DNA from: Bacillus vallismortis | Lineage (GTDB): Bacteria; Bacillota; Bacilli; Bacillales; Bacillaceae | Assembly (NCBI RefSeq): GCF_040784915.1 | Contig: NZ_CP160797.1 | Coordinates: forward strand, 1,379,001-1,443,000 | DNA: 64,000 nucleotides | Direction of reading: 5' to 3' | Shown: piece by piece, positions 34,836-44,516 of the stretch | Layout of the letters: every line of letters begins with the position of its first letter | Position numbering within the stretch: the stretch's first letter is position 1 | Position numbers and translations under genes: made by a program | The notes under the pieces: model-generated | What the model saw: the letters and a program-made list of their open reading frames with translations, nothing else | Told to the model about the DNA's origin: nothing | Database searches by the model: none

Positions 34836-35843
34836 ATGGAAAAAGTTCTGTCAGTCAAAAATCTGCACGTTTCTTTTACGACTTACGGCGGGACGGTTCA
34901 GGCGGTCAGAGGGGTGAGCTTTGATTTGTATCAAGGTGAAACCTTTGCAATCGTCGGCGAATCCGGCTGCGGCAAAAGCGTTACCTCCCAAAGCATCATG
35001 GGTCTGCTTCCGCCCTATTCGGCAAAGGTGACAGACGGCAGCATTCTATTTAAAAACAAAGACCTTTGCCATCTCTCTGACAAAGAAATGAGAAGCATAA
35101 GGGGAGCCGACATTTCTATGATTTTTCAAGACCCGATGACGGCGTTAAACCCGACACTGACTGTCGGAGACCAGCTGGGGGAAGCGCTCCTGCGCCACAA
35201 AAAAATGAACAAAAAGGCGGTGAGGAAAGAGGTGCTTTCGATGCTGTCATTGGTCGGCATTCCCGATCCGGAAGAGCGTCTGAAGCAGTATCCCCACCAA
35301 TTCAGCGGCGGCATGAGACAGCGGATTGTCATTGCAATGGCGCTGATTTGCGAGCCTGATATTTTAATCGCAGATGAACCGACGACCGCTCTTGACGTGA
35401 CCATTCAGGCACAAATATTGGAGCTGTTTAAAGAGATTCAGAGAAAAACGAATGTGTCTGTCATTCTGATTACACACGATTTAGGGATCGTTGCCCAGGT
35501 TGCTGATAGAGTCGCAGTTATGTATGCCGGGAAAATGGCGGAGATCGGCACGAGAAAAGATATTTTTTATCAGCCGCAGCACCCTTATACAAAAGGGTTG
35601 CTGAGCTCTGTCCCGCGGCTGGATATGGAGGGCGCGGAGCTGATTCCGATCGACGGAACGCCGCCGGATTTATTTTCACCTCCGCCAGGCTGCCCGTTTG
35701 CCGCACGCTGTCCGAACAGGATGATCGTGTGTGACAGGGTATACCCGGGAAAGACCATCAGATCTGACACGCACACCGTCAACTGCTGGCTGCAGGATCA
35801 ACGGGCTGAGCATGCGGTGCTGTCCGGAGATGCGAAGGATTGA
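34836..35843 (+). CDS. dppD: Dipeptide ABC transporter ATPase DppD
   Basis: 335 residues. Walker A GESGCGKS, signature FSGGMRQRIVIAMAL, Walker B ILIADEPTTALDV, and the C-terminal oligopeptide-transporter segment with clustered Cys (CPFAARCPNRMIVCDRVYPG), probably an iron-sulfur site as in this family. It powers DppBC, presumably together with YkfD, the second ATPase at the end of the operon. Confidence 0.93.
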   Translation: MEKVLSVKNLHVSFTTYGGTVQAVRGVSFDLYQGETFAIVGESGCGKSVTSQSIMGLLPPYSAKVTDGSILFKNKDLCHLSDKEMRSIRGADISMIFQDPMTALNPTLTVGDQLGEALLRHKKMNKKAVRKEVLSMLSLVGIPDPEERLKQYPHQFSGGMRQRIVIAMALICEPDILIADEPTTALDVTIQAQILELFKEIQRKTNVSVILITHDLGIVAQVADRVAVMYAGKMAEIGTRKDIFYQPQHPYTKGLLSSVPRLDMEGAELIPIDGTPPDLFSPPPGCPFAARCPNRMIVCDRVYPGKTIRSDTHTVNCWLQDQRAEHAVLSGDAKD

Positions 35844-35863
35844 TCATGAAAAGGGGGAAGAGG

Positions 35864-37495
35864 ATGAAACGAGTGAAAAAGCTATGGGGGATGGGTATTG
35901 CATTAGGGCTTTCATTTGCGCTGATGGGATGTACAGCAAACGAAAAGGCTGGAAAAGAAAGCGGAAATGATAAGGCAAAAACAAGCGGAGAAAAAGTGCT
36001 GTATTTAAATAACGAAAATGAACCGACTTCGTTCGATCCGCCGATCGGTTTTAATAATGTGTCGTGGCAGCCGTTAAATAACATCATGGAGGGGCTGACG
36101 CGTCTTGGCAAAGAGAATGAGCCTGAACCGGCAATGGCGGAAAAGTGGTCTGTATCAAAAGATAAAAAAACCTATACATTTACGATTCGGGAAAATGCGA
36201 AATGGACAAACGGAGATCCGGTAACTGCCGGAGACTTTGAATACGCGTGGAAACGGATGCTTGATCCGAAAAAAGGCGCTTCATCTGCGTTTCTCGGCTA
36301 TTTTATTGAAGGCGGCGAAGCGTATAACAGCGGAAAAGGGAAAAAAGACGATGTGAAGGTGACGGCAAAGGATGATCGAACCCTTGAAGTAACGCTTGAA
36401 GCACCGCAAAAATATTTTCTAAGCGTCGTGTCCAATCCGGCGTATTTTCCGGTAAACGAAAAGGTCGATAAAGAAAATCCAAAGTGGTTTGCTGAGGCGG
36501 ATACATTTGTCGGGAACGGTCCGTTTAAGCTGGCGGAATGGAAGCATGATGACAGCATCACAATGGAGAAAAGCGACACGTATTGGGATCAAGATACCGT
36601 GAAGCTTGATAAGGTGAAATGGGCGATGGTCAGTGACAGAAATACAGATTACCAGATGTTTCAGTCTGGGGAACTGGATACCGCTTATGTCCCTGCTGAA
36701 TTAAGTGATCAGCTGCTTGATCAGGATAATGTCAGCATTGTTGACCAAGCGGGCCTATATTTCTACCGGTTTAATGTGAACATGGAGCCGTTCCAAAATA
36801 AAAACATCAGAAAAGCCTTTGCAATGGCTGTGGATCAAAAGGAAATTGTCAAGTACGTCACGAAAAACAATGAAAAACCGGCGCGTGCCTTTGTATCGCC
36901 CGGATTTACGCAGCCTGACGGCAAAGATTTCCGTGAAGCGGGCGGAGACCTGGTCACGCCAAATGAAAGCAAAGCGAAACAGCTGCTGGAAAAGGGCATG
37001 AAGGAAGAAAACTATGATAATCTTCCTGCGATTACTCTTACTTACAGCACAAAGCCAGAGCATAAAAAGATTGCCGAGGCGATCCAGCAAAAATTGAAAA
37101 ATACTCTTGGAGTCGATGTGAAGCTGGCCAATATGGAATGGAACGTATTTTTAGAGGATCAAAAAGCGCTCAAATTCCAATTCTCTCAAAGCTCATTTTT
37201 GCCTGACTACGCGGACCCTATCAGTTTTCTGGAAGCCTTCCAAACAGGAAATTCGATGAACCGCACAGGCTGGGCCAATAAAGAATACGATCAGCTGATC
37301 AAGCAGGCGAAAAATGAAGCCGATGAAAAAACACGTTTCTCCCTTATGCATCAAGCTGAAAAGCTGCTGGTCAATGAAGCGCCGATCATTCCGGTTTATT
37401 TTTACAACCAGGTCAACCTGCAAAACGAACATGTGAAGGGAATCGTCCGGCATCCTGTCGGTTATATCGATTTAAAATGGGCTGATAAAAACTAA
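35864..37495 (+). CDS. dppE: Dipeptide-binding lipoprotein DppE
   Basis: 543 residues from ATG 35864, chosen because AAGGGGGAAGAGG precedes it and MKRVKKLWGMGIALGLSFAL is a proper lipoprotein signal with lipobox LMGC (Cys near residue 22). Mature part is a class C solute-binding protein (WNVFLEDQKALKFQFSQSSF and similar). It captures murein-type dipeptides and tripeptides outside the membrane and delivers them to DppBC. Two earlier in-frame starts exist but would spoil the signal peptide. Confidence 0.93.
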   Translation: MKRVKKLWGMGIALGLSFALMGCTANEKAGKESGNDKAKTSGEKVLYLNNENEPTSFDPPIGFNNVSWQPLNNIMEGLTRLGKENEPEPAMAEKWSVSKDKKTYTFTIRENAKWTNGDPVTAGDFEYAWKRMLDPKKGASSAFLGYFIEGGEAYNSGKGKKDDVKVTAKDDRTLEVTLEAPQKYFLSVVSNPAYFPVNEKVDKENPKWFAEADTFVGNGPFKLAEWKHDDSITMEKSDTYWDQDTVKLDKVKWAMVSDRNTDYQMFQSGELDTAYVPAELSDQLLDQDNVSIVDQAGLYFYRFNVNMEPFQNKNIRKAFAMAVDQKEIVKYVTKNNEKPARAFVSPGFTQPDGKDFREAGGDLVTPNESKAKQLLEKGMKEENYDNLPAITLTYSTKPEHKKIAEAIQQKLKNTLGVDVKLANMEWNVFLEDQKALKFQFSQSSFLPDYADPISFLEAFQTGNSMNRTGWANKEYDQLIKQAKNEADEKTRFSLMHQAEKLLVNEAPIIPVYFYNQVNLQNEHVKGIVRHPVGYIDLKWADKN

Positions 37496-37514
37496 CGCCG
37501 GTGATTGGGAAAAT

Positions 37515-37556
37515 ACTGCTTCTTTATAGCGAAGGAGCGGTATTTTTTCTCTTTTT
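37515..37556 (+). terminator. Hairpin between dppE and ykfA
   Basis: AATACtGCTTC / GAAGgaGCgGTATT imperfect stem followed by TTTTTT. Probably a partial terminator that lowers ykf expression relative to dpp, as no clear promoter follows. Confidence 0.65.
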
Positions 37557-37583
37557 TGCACGTATACGTAGGGTGCAGAGCAA

Positions 37584-38543
37584 ATGAAAGGAGTGGTTCA
37601 GTTGAATCACAAGCCAAAAGCGCTTAAAAAGGGTGATACAGTTGGAGTGATCGCGCCCGCAAGCCCGCCGGATCCAAAAAAGCTTGAAACCGCGCTTTTA
37701 TTTTTAGAAGAGCTCGGTGTAAAGGTGAAATTGGGCAAGGCGCTGAAAAACCAGCACGGCTATTTAGCGGGACAGGATGATGAGCGGCTGGCTGATCTCC
37801 ATGAGATGTTCAGAGACGAGGAGGTAAAAGCAGTGCTGTGCGCATGCGGGGGTTTTGGGACAGGACGTATCGCCGCCGGCATTGATTTCAGCTTAATCCG
37901 CAAACATCCTAAAATCTTTTGGGGATACAGCGATATTACGTTTTTACATACTGCCATCCATCAAAACACAGGTCTTGTCACCTTCCACGGCCCGATGCTC
38001 AGTTCAGATATTGGCCTCGACGACGTTCACCCGCTGACAAAAGCGTCGTATGAGCAGCTCTTCCGAGAGACGGAATTCACCTATACAGAAGAGCTTTCAC
38101 CGCTGACCGTGCTTGTTCCCGGAAAAGCGGAAGGGGAGCTTGTCGGAGGAAATCTCTCTTTGCTGACGTCTACGCTGGGCACGCCGTTTGAAATGGATAC
38201 GAGAGGGAAGCTGCTGTTTATTGAAGATATTGACGAGGAGCCTTACCAAATCGACCGGATGCTGAATCAGCTGAAAATGGCAGGGAAACTGACGGACGCA
38301 GCCGGAATTCTTGTGTGTGATTTTCATAACTGTGTCCCGGTGAAAAGAGAGAAGTCCCTCTCACTTGAGCAAGTGCTTGAAGACTATATTGTATCGGCGG
38401 GCAAGCCTGCACTGAGAGGTTTTAAAATCGGCCACTGTTCACCGAGTATCGCCGTACCGGTAGGCGCGCAAGCTGCTATGAATACAGCAGAAAAAACAGT
38501 CGTTATTGAGGCAGGCGTTTCAGAAGGGGCGCTGAAGACATGA
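37584..38543 (+). CDS. ykfA: LD-carboxypeptidase YkfA (murein peptide recycling)
   Basis: 319 residues of the S66 family: catalytic Ser in GGFGTGR-adjacent WGYSDITFLH, with Glu and His further on (GHCSPSIAVPVGAQ). It removes the D-Ala from tetrapeptides such as L-Ala-D-Glu-mDAP-D-Ala. The ATG at 37584 is the family start, but AAAGGAG lies inside its first codons and would better serve TTG 37602 (MNHKPKALKKGDTVG), giving 313 residues. Overlaps ykfB by 4 bases. Confidence 0.9.
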   Translation: MKGVVQLNHKPKALKKGDTVGVIAPASPPDPKKLETALLFLEELGVKVKLGKALKNQHGYLAGQDDERLADLHEMFRDEEVKAVLCACGGFGTGRIAAGIDFSLIRKHPKIFWGYSDITFLHTAIHQNTGLVTFHGPMLSSDIGLDDVHPLTKASYEQLFRETEFTYTEELSPLTVLVPGKAEGELVGGNLSLLTSTLGTPFEMDTRGKLLFIEDIDEEPYQIDRMLNQLKMAGKLTDAAGILVCDFHNCVPVKREKSLSLEQVLEDYIVSAGKPALRGFKIGHCSPSIAVPVGAQAAMNTAEKTVVIEAGVSEGALKT

Positions 38544-39619
38544 AAATCATTCAAATAGACACAAGTCGAATCGCCGTACCGCTGACAAAACCGTTTAAAA
38601 CCGCACTTCGCACTGTATATACGGCTGAATCGGTCATTGTAAGGATCACTTATGACAGCGGCGCCATCGGATGGGGGGAAGCACCTCCAACGATGGTGAT
38701 TACAGGAGACAGCATGGATAGTATTGAAAGTGCGATTCACAATGTCTTGAAACCGGCACTGCTTGGAAAAAGCCTGTCTGGCTGTGGGGCCATTTTGCAT
38801 GACATCCAGCATCTCCTTACAGGAAACCAGAGCGCGAAGGCGGCTGTGGAAATGGCGGTATACGACGGCTGGGCGCAGATGTGCGGACTGCCGCTTTACC
38901 AAATGCTCGGCGGATACCGGGATACGCTGGAAACAGATTATACCGTCAGTGTCAACTCACCTGAAGAGATGGCAGAGGATGCCGAGCATTATCTCAAACA
39001 AGGCTTTCAAACACTGAAAATAAAGGTCGGCAAAGATGATATCGCAACAGATATCGCCCGTATCCAAGAAATCAGAAAACGTGTCGGACCAGCCGTGAAA
39101 CTTCGTTTAGACGCCAACCAGGGATGGACGCCGAAGGAAGCAGTAACAGCGATTCAGAAAATGGAGGATACAGGTCTTGGTATTGAGCTTGTCGAACAGC
39201 CTGTCCTTAAAGATGATCTCGTTGGGCTTAAAAAGGTAACAGATGCGACAGCCACGCCGATTATGGCCGATGAAAGTGTTTTTACGCCGCGTCAGGCGTT
39301 CGAAGTTCTTCAAACGCGGAGCGCAGACTTAATCAATATTAAATTGATGAAAGCGGGCGGCATCAGCGGAGCAGAGAAAATCAATGCCATGGCTGAGGCG
39401 TGCGGAGTGGAGTGCATGGTCGGCAGCATGATCGAAACGAAGCTGGGCATTACGGCCGCGGCACATTTCGCCGCAAGCCAAAAAAACATCACAAGGTTTG
39501 ATTTTGACGCGCCGCTGATGCTGAAAACAGATATCATCAAAGGCGGCATCACATACAGCGGCAGCACGATTGCGATGCCTGACAGACCGGGTCTCGGAAT
39601 CACCGGAGCTGCGCTATAG
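38540..39619 (+). CDS. ykfB: L-Ala-D/L-Glu epimerase YkfB
   Basis: 359 residues of the enolase superfamily. Catalytic Lys pair in LKIKVGK (around 160-162), metal ligands Asp in LRLDANQGW, Glu in IELVEQP and Asp in PIMADESVF, and the second catalytic Lys in INIKLMKAGG. Converts L-Ala-D-Glu into L-Ala-L-Glu for further hydrolysis. The 3' end (GITGAAL) stops about 7 residues earlier than I recall for 168, so the tail differs. Coupled to ykfA by ATGA. Confidence 0.93.
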   Translation: MKIIQIDTSRIAVPLTKPFKTALRTVYTAESVIVRITYDSGAIGWGEAPPTMVITGDSMDSIESAIHNVLKPALLGKSLSGCGAILHDIQHLLTGNQSAKAAVEMAVYDGWAQMCGLPLYQMLGGYRDTLETDYTVSVNSPEEMAEDAEHYLKQGFQTLKIKVGKDDIATDIARIQEIRKRVGPAVKLRLDANQGWTPKEAVTAIQKMEDTGLGIELVEQPVLKDDLVGLKKVTDATATPIMADESVFTPRQAFEVLQTRSADLINIKLMKAGGISGAEKINAMAEACGVECMVGSMIETKLGITAAAHFAASQKNITRFDFDAPLMLKTDIIKGGITYSGSTIAMPDRPGLGITGAAL

Positions 39620-39636
39620 AAAGGGGAAATAAAACC

Positions 39637-40527
39637 ATGATGCACACTGTCATCTCAGCAGTGGCCAACATCTGGACAGCGCCTGAATCGCCGCGTCCAT
39701 CTGATCAAGTGATGCTTCGTCCGACCGTATTGATCAGAGACTGGCTGGAGCGCATGACGTATGATGAGCGGCTTGGATTATGTGCAGACAATATCATCCA
39801 AACTCAGGTTCTCTTTGGCGAAAAGGTACTGGTGACGGCGGAACAGGACGAATGGGTTTCTGTCATTGTGCCGAGCCAGCCATCCCGAAAAGATCCGCGC
39901 GGATATCCGGGCTGGATGAAAAAGAACCAGCTGAAAAAAACAAGTCCTATCCATATACAAAACGAGGTCATGATCAGTAAACCAGCTGCCTTTTTGTACA
40001 AAAGTAATGGAGAAAAGGAGATCGAATTGAGCTTTTTGACGGTTCTCCCCCTCATTGCAGAAGAAAACGGATATTTTAAGGTTTCGACCGTTTTTGGGGA
40101 AAGGTTTGTGAAGCAAAGTGATGCAGTGCCTGTCCGCGAACAGAAAGGGACTGCTGAAGACATCGTTCAAACGGGGGCTTTTTTTCTCGGGCTTCCATAC
40201 CTGTGGGGAGGGATCAGCGGGTTTGGGTTTGATTGCTCCGGGTTTATGTACAGTATATTTAAGGCCAATGGATACAACATCCCCCGTGATGCGGGAGATC
40301 AGGCAAAGGCGGGGGAAGATGTTCCGCTTGATGATATGAAAGCCGGTGATCTGCTGTTTTTTGCTTATGAGGAAGGAAAAGGAGCGATTCATCACGTCGG
40401 TCTGTCCGTAGGCGGCGGGAAAATGCTTCATTCTCCAAAGACAGGAAAATCAATTGAAATCCTTACATTAAAAGAGACAATTTATGAAAAAGAACGATGT
40501 GCGGTGCGCCGCTGTTTTTCAGAATAA
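39637..40527 (+). CDS. ykfC: Gamma-D-glutamyl-L-diamino acid endopeptidase YkfC
   Basis: 296 residues. Two SH3b-like domains (about 1-165) and a C-terminal NlpC/P60 domain with catalytic Cys in FGFDCSGFMYSIF and His in IHHVGLSVGGGKM. Cuts the bond between D-Glu and diaminopimelate in murein peptides with a free N-terminal L-Ala. Together with DppA, YkfA and YkfB it processes imported wall peptides to usable amino acids. No signal peptide, consistent with a cytosolic job. Confidence 0.93.
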   Translation: MMHTVISAVANIWTAPESPRPSDQVMLRPTVLIRDWLERMTYDERLGLCADNIIQTQVLFGEKVLVTAEQDEWVSVIVPSQPSRKDPRGYPGWMKKNQLKKTSPIHIQNEVMISKPAAFLYKSNGEKEIELSFLTVLPLIAEENGYFKVSTVFGERFVKQSDAVPVREQKGTAEDIVQTGAFFLGLPYLWGGISGFGFDCSGFMYSIFKANGYNIPRDAGDQAKAGEDVPLDDMKAGDLLFFAYEEGKGAIHHVGLSVGGGKMLHSPKTGKSIEILTLKETIYEKERCAVRRCFSE

Positions 40528-40539
40528 GGAGGGAGACAA

Positions 40540-41529
40540 ATGACGCCACTGCCTTTGTTGGAGGTCAGCCAGCTGAAAATGCATTTTGACGCAGGAAAAA
40601 AGCGGACAGTCAAAGCTGTCGACGGGATCACCTTTCAGATTCGTGAAGGAGAAACGTTCGGGCTTGTCGGAGAGTCAGGATGCGGGAAATCAACCTTGGG
40701 AAGAGTGCTGATGCGCCTGTATCAGCCGACAGAAGGAAGTGTGAAATACCGCGGAACGAACCTTCACGCACTAAGTGTCAAAGAGCAGTTTGCCTTCAAC
40801 CGCAAGCTGCAGATGATTTTTCAGGATCCTTATGCTTCGCTTAACCCGCGCATGACTGTTCGAGACATCATTTTGGAGCCTATGGAAATTCACAACCTTT
40901 ACAATACGCATGAAGCTCGGCTTCTCATCGTGGACGAGCTGCTTGAGGCAGTGGGGCTTCACCCCGATTTTGGCAGCCGTTATCCCCATGAATTCAGCGG
41001 CGGACAAAGACAGCGAATTGGGATTGCCAGAGCACTGTCGCTGAATCCTGAATTTATCGTGGCGGACGAACCGATTTCTGCACTTGATGTCTCGGTCCAG
41101 GCGCAGGTCGTCAACCTACTGAAGCGGCTTCAAAAAGAAAAAGGGCTCACGTTTTTATTTATCGCCCATGATCTTTCGATGGTGAAGCATATCAGTGACA
41201 GGATTGGTGTCATGTACTTAGGGCACATGATGGAAATCACAGAGAGCGGTATCCTGTATCGTGAACCGCTGCATCCCTATACAAAGGCGCTTTTATCCTC
41301 GATTCCGATTCCAGACCCTGAATTGGAGGACAAGCGCGAGCGCATCCTCTTAAAAGGGGAGCTGCCGAGCCCGGTCAATCCGCCGAGCGGCTGCGTGTTT
41401 CGGACCCGCTGTCCGGAGGCGATGCCAGAATGCGGGGAATCCCGTCCCCAGCTTCAAGAAATCGAAGCCGGCCGATTTGTCGCTTGCCATTTGTATCGAA
41501 ATGCTGATACGAAAGAAAAGGTGAGATAA
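40540..41529 (+). CDS. ykfD: Oligopeptide ABC transporter ATPase YkfD
   Basis: 329 residues. Walker [10 protein letters not shown], signature [15 protein letters not shown], Walker [17 protein letters not shown], and the C-terminal [18 protein letters not shown]ys cluster. An OppF/DppF-type ATPase; since the dpp block has only one ATPase, YkfD probably completes the DppBCDE transporter as second subunit (inference). Last gene of the operon. Confidence 0.92.
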   Translation: MTPLPLLEVSQLKMHFDAGKKRTVKAVDGITFQIREGETFGLVGESGCGKSTLGRVLMRLYQPTEGSVKYRGTNLHALSVKEQFAFNRKLQMIFQDPYASLNPRMTVRDIILEPMEIHNLYNTHEARLLIVDELLEAVGLHPDFGSRYPHEFSGGQRQRIGIARALSLNPEFIVADEPISALDVSVQAQVVNLLKRLQKEKGLTFLFIAHDLSMVKHISDRIGVMYLGHMMEITESGILYREPLHPYTKALLSSIPIPDPELEDKRERILLKGELPSPVNPPSGCVFRTRCPEAMPECGESRPQLQEIEAGRFVACHLYRNADTKEKVR

Positions 41530-41532
41530 ACC

Positions 41533-41571
41533 AAAAAGACTGGCCCGCTTTGCGGAGCCAGTCTTTGTTTT
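41533..41571. terminator. Bidirectional terminator, ykfD and ykgB
   Basis: AAAGACTGGCcCGC / GCGgAGCCAGTCTTT stem with T on one side and A (T on the other strand) on the other; sits between two convergent genes. Confidence 0.85.
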
Positions 41572-42620
41572 TATGCTTGATGTAAAAATTTCACACAAAC
41601 CGGGTAAGGGACGGAAACAGTTGAAGGAAGCACTGTCAATCGGCCGGTTTCTTTGTCTCTTTCAAACAGGACAAGATTGCCTGTTTCTTCATTTGAAGCA
41701 ACAAGAAACGCTTCCGTTGGATCAAGGACGAAGTCGCGAGGCCAGTTTCCTTCTGTCGAGACTCTTTCTACGAATGCCAGCTCGCCTGAATATTGATTCA
41801 CTTCAAATACAGCGATACTGTCATGGCCGCGGTTTGCGACGTAAACAAAACGGCCGTCCTGTGTGACATGAATTGCGCTTCCTTGGCTGTTATCCGTAAA
41901 ATCATCAGGAATGGCAGAGACGACCTGGGTTTCTCTGAATTCGCCGGCTGTCGGATTATATTCAAGCGCAATCACTTCATTGCTTAATTCTGTCATCACG
42001 TAAGCGTATTTTTCTTTCGGATGAAAAGCGATATGGCGAGGTCCTGTGCCGGGAGCGAAGGCATGGCTTCCGGATTCAGTCAATACTCCGTCTTCCATTT
42101 TATAGGTGTACAGCTTATCGATTCCTAAGTCAACCGCTACGACATAATTGTGTTCAGGTGTGAACCCCGCGTAATGTATATGCGGTTTTTCTTGCCTTTC
42201 GTGCGGCCCTTTTCCTGTGTGAGCGGCTTCTGAAGCAGGTGATTGTAAGCTCCCGTCTTCCTGAATCGGAAAAGCGTGGATTTTCCCGCTGTGATAGTTG
42301 GCTGTCAATACGAATTGATTATGTTCATCGGCGTTTACGTGGCACGGCGATGGGCCGTCAATTAACTGATGATTCAGAAATGTCAATTCGCCGCTGTTTT
42401 GATCAATTTTATAAGCAGCAACTCCGCCTTGGCCATCTGCTTTTTCAATGGAATAAAGAATGGTGTTGTCTTTATTCGGCGTCACATATGTGGGGTTGCC
42501 CAGCTTAGCGGCAAGCTTTGGCTCGCTGAGTGTTTTTTTCTCAGTATCAAGCTCAAATGAATAAACCCCTTCGCTTCCGCCTTTTGTATATGTTCCGACA
42601 TACCCTATGTACTTTGTCAT
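41571..42620 (-). CDS. ykgB: 6-phosphogluconolactonase YkgB (Pgl)
   Basis: 349 residues, a seven-bladed beta-propeller of the lactonase family (YIGYVGTYTKGGSEGVYSFE; GPRHIAFHPKEKYAYVMTEL; blade signatures of the ...FVYVANRGHDSIAVFEV type). Hydrolyses 6-phosphogluconolactone in the pentose phosphate pathway. ATG 42620 has AAGGGGGC upstream. Monocistronic. Confidence 0.9.
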   Translation of the reverse strand: MTKYIGYVGTYTKGGSEGVYSFELDTEKKTLSEPKLAAKLGNPTYVTPNKDNTILYSIEKADGQGGVAAYKIDQNSGELTFLNHQLIDGPSPCHVNADEHNQFVLTANYHSGKIHAFPIQEDGSLQSPASEAAHTGKGPHERQEKPHIHYAGFTPEHNYVVAVDLGIDKLYTYKMEDGVLTESGSHAFAPGTGPRHIAFHPKEKYAYVMTELSNEVIALEYNPTAGEFRETQVVSAIPDDFTDNSQGSAIHVTQDGRFVYVANRGHDSIAVFEVNQYSGELAFVERVSTEGNWPRDFVLDPTEAFLVASNEETGNLVLFERDKETGRLTVLPSTVSVPYPVCVKFLHQA

Positions 42621-42709
42621 GCGAATGCCCCCTTAAAAATGATGTCACCTCTATATTAACGTATCTTGATAAAATAAGCTGTTCAAAACTTGAAAAAGGG
42701 GAATATTGA

Positions 42710-43570
42710 TCATTCGCCGCGCATCAGCGGCATCGTACAGCACCGGAAGGAGCCGCCTGATTTAATAATTTCTGTAAGGTCAATTTCGATGATGTGATAG
42801 CCTCTATTTGATAACTGCTGATTGACATGGCGGTTGCAAGGGAGGCTGATAATTGTTTTTCTTCCAATGGAAAGGACGTTGGTTCCGAGCGTAAATTGTT
42901 CATCCTCTGGCACTTCAATGAGATCATAACGTTTTGCCAGCATATCAACTTCCTCTGGCTCAAGGGCTTGAGGATAAATTAACGCTTCGTTTTCAGATAC
43001 GATGTTAAATACGCAGTCCAAATGCAAATATTTTTCATGCAGGTGAACGGGAACGACTGTATAGTCAGGAAGCGCCTTTTCCAGCTGGCCGATGGCTGAC
43101 ATATCCGTGCGCTGGCTGATTCCGACGTAGACGATCTTACCATCGACAATGACATCACCGCCTTCAATGCTTGTATCAAGCATACGGGTGTAAGGAATGC
43201 CTTGACTGTGAAAAAAATCTTTTATGACCGATTCTTCCCCTTGGCGAATCGGCTCATTCATGCTCGAGAGGAAGGCTTTTTCTCCGATGACAAACCCTAT
43301 GTCCCGGGTGAAGACCTGCTCGGGGAGTCCTTTGCGGACGGGCAAAAGGATGACTTCGATGTTGTGTGACCTGAGTGCTTCAATAAAGCGGTTGTGCTGA
43401 TCTGCAGCGGTTTTCACATGAATATTGTCATCTTCAAAATGTTTTTGTGTTTCGTTTATGACATCTTTTATCGTCATATGCTCCGGTCTGCATAAAATGA
43501 CTTTCTCAAGTGCGCCGTATTCCGTTCGGCATACCGTTTTGTGCTGTTGTTTCGGGATGGATGCTTCCAT
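42710..43570 (-). CDS. ykgA: Guanidino-modifying enzyme, dimethylargininase-like YkgA
   Basis: 286 residues of the arginine deiminase superfamily. Active-site segments: Glu/Asp in SIEGGDVIVDG, His in HLHEKYLHLDCVFNIV, and the terminal catalytic Cys in SGGSFRCCTMPLMRG. The family hydrolyses arginine-type guanidino groups; which substrate is not clear (dimethylarginine-type is the usual annotation). It starts at ATG behind AGGAGGAG. It is encoded next to ykgB but apparently on its own transcript. Confidence 0.85.
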   Translation of the reverse strand: MEASIPKQQHKTVCRTEYGALEKVILCRPEHMTIKDVINETQKHFEDDNIHVKTAADQHNRFIEALRSHNIEVILLPVRKGLPEQVFTRDIGFVIGEKAFLSSMNEPIRQGEESVIKDFFHSQGIPYTRMLDTSIEGGDVIVDGKIVYVGISQRTDMSAIGQLEKALPDYTVVPVHLHEKYLHLDCVFNIVSENEALIYPQALEPEEVDMLAKRYDLIEVPEDEQFTLGTNVLSIGRKTIISLPCNRHVNQQLSNRGYHIIEIDLTEIIKSGGSFRCCTMPLMRGE

Positions 43571-43752
43571 TGGTTCTCCTCCTGACCGATTGAAGAATAC
43601 AGGTATTATTTCCCATCACCAAAATCATTAAACGTGTTGGAAAGAAGACAGGCAAACCATTTTAAATTTTAGACAAATGGCAGAGAATATTGTTTAATAG
43701 GAGAATATAAGTGCATGTAGCTAAACGATCAGACATCAAAGGGGAGAAAGAT

Positions 43753-44271
43753 ATGGAAACACCGGAAACAAGATTTTGTAAAGAGTCAAAGGTTGTAAAA
43801 ACCAGCAGGGTGTTCCCGCTTGATACGAACAACCATAACACGCTGTTTGGCGGAAAATTAATGAGTTATATTGACGACATTGCTTCAATTTCCGCGGCGC
43901 GCCATTGCAGACGTGAAACAGTAACCGCTTCGATGGACTCAGTGGATTTTCTGAAGCCGATCGGCCAAAAGGAGTCTGTCTGCTTAGAGTCATATGTGAC
44001 ATGGGTCGGCACATCGTCCATGGAGGTGTTTGTAAAAGTCATTAAGGAGCACCTGATGACTGGCGAACGGGAACTCGCCGCGACATCCTTTTTGACATTT
44101 GTCGCATTGGATTCAAATGGCAAGCCGGTGCCTGTGCCGAGAGTTGTACCGGAAACAGAAGAAGAAATCATGCTGCATAATACGGCGGTTCAGCGCGCCA
44201 ATGAACGAAAAAACCGCAAAAAGCACAGCCAGGCCCTTGCAAATGCGCTCGGAACTGAAAGGCCTTGGTAA
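43753..44271 (+). CDS. ykhA: Acyl-CoA thioesterase YkhA
   Basis: 172 residues from ATG 43753 (METPETRFCKESKVVKTSRV); AAGGGGAGAAA precedes it. The frame stays open to a GTG at 43711 without a ribosome site. Single hotdog domain with NHNTLFGGKLMSYIDDIASI, the catalytic Asp/Asn motif of BFIT/cytosolic acyl-CoA hydrolases. Frees fatty acids from long- or medium-chain acyl-CoA. Confidence 0.88.
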   Translation: METPETRFCKESKVVKTSRVFPLDTNNHNTLFGGKLMSYIDDIASISAARHCRRETVTASMDSVDFLKPIGQKESVCLESYVTWVGTSSMEVFVKVIKEHLMTGERELAATSFLTFVALDSNGKPVPVPRVVPETEEEIMLHNTAVQRANERKNRKKHSQALANALGTERPW

Positions 44272-44276
44272 ATGTT

Positions 44277-44310
44277 AAACCCAAAACATATGTTGTTTTG
44301 GGTTTTTTTG
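44277..44310 (+). terminator. Terminator of ykhA
   Basis: Perfect arms AAACCCAAAACA / TGTTTTGGGTTT with a 5-base loop and a following T-run. Confidence 0.9.
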
Positions 44311-44387
44311 TGCTTTGCACCTTTCTTATGGTGATCATTACAAAGGTTAGTCCGTTTTTGCTAGGGGATTCTATAAAAAAGCAACAA

Positions 44388-44496
44388 TTGTCACGAGAAA
44401 TTGAAAATCTTGTGACAACTTTATTAAAGATTCATTTTGGATATATCTTTTATCCGCGAGATCTTGTATCTTAAAGATATATTTTAAATACATCTT
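44388..44496 (+). promoter_or_regulatory. hmp control region with NsrR-type box and a TTGTCAC inverted repeat
   Basis: 44474-44496 is a near-palindrome (AAGATATATT...AAATACATCTT) close to the class-I NsrR box, 18 bases upstream of the ribosome site; NsrR represses hmp until nitric oxide damages its Fe-S cluster. Further up, TTGTCAC (44388-44394) and GTGACAA (44412-44418) form an inverted repeat over 17 bases, possibly for ResD or another redox regulator; this part is not assigned. Confidence 0.7.
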
Positions 44497-44516
44497 TTGA
44501 AAGGATTGTTTATGAA

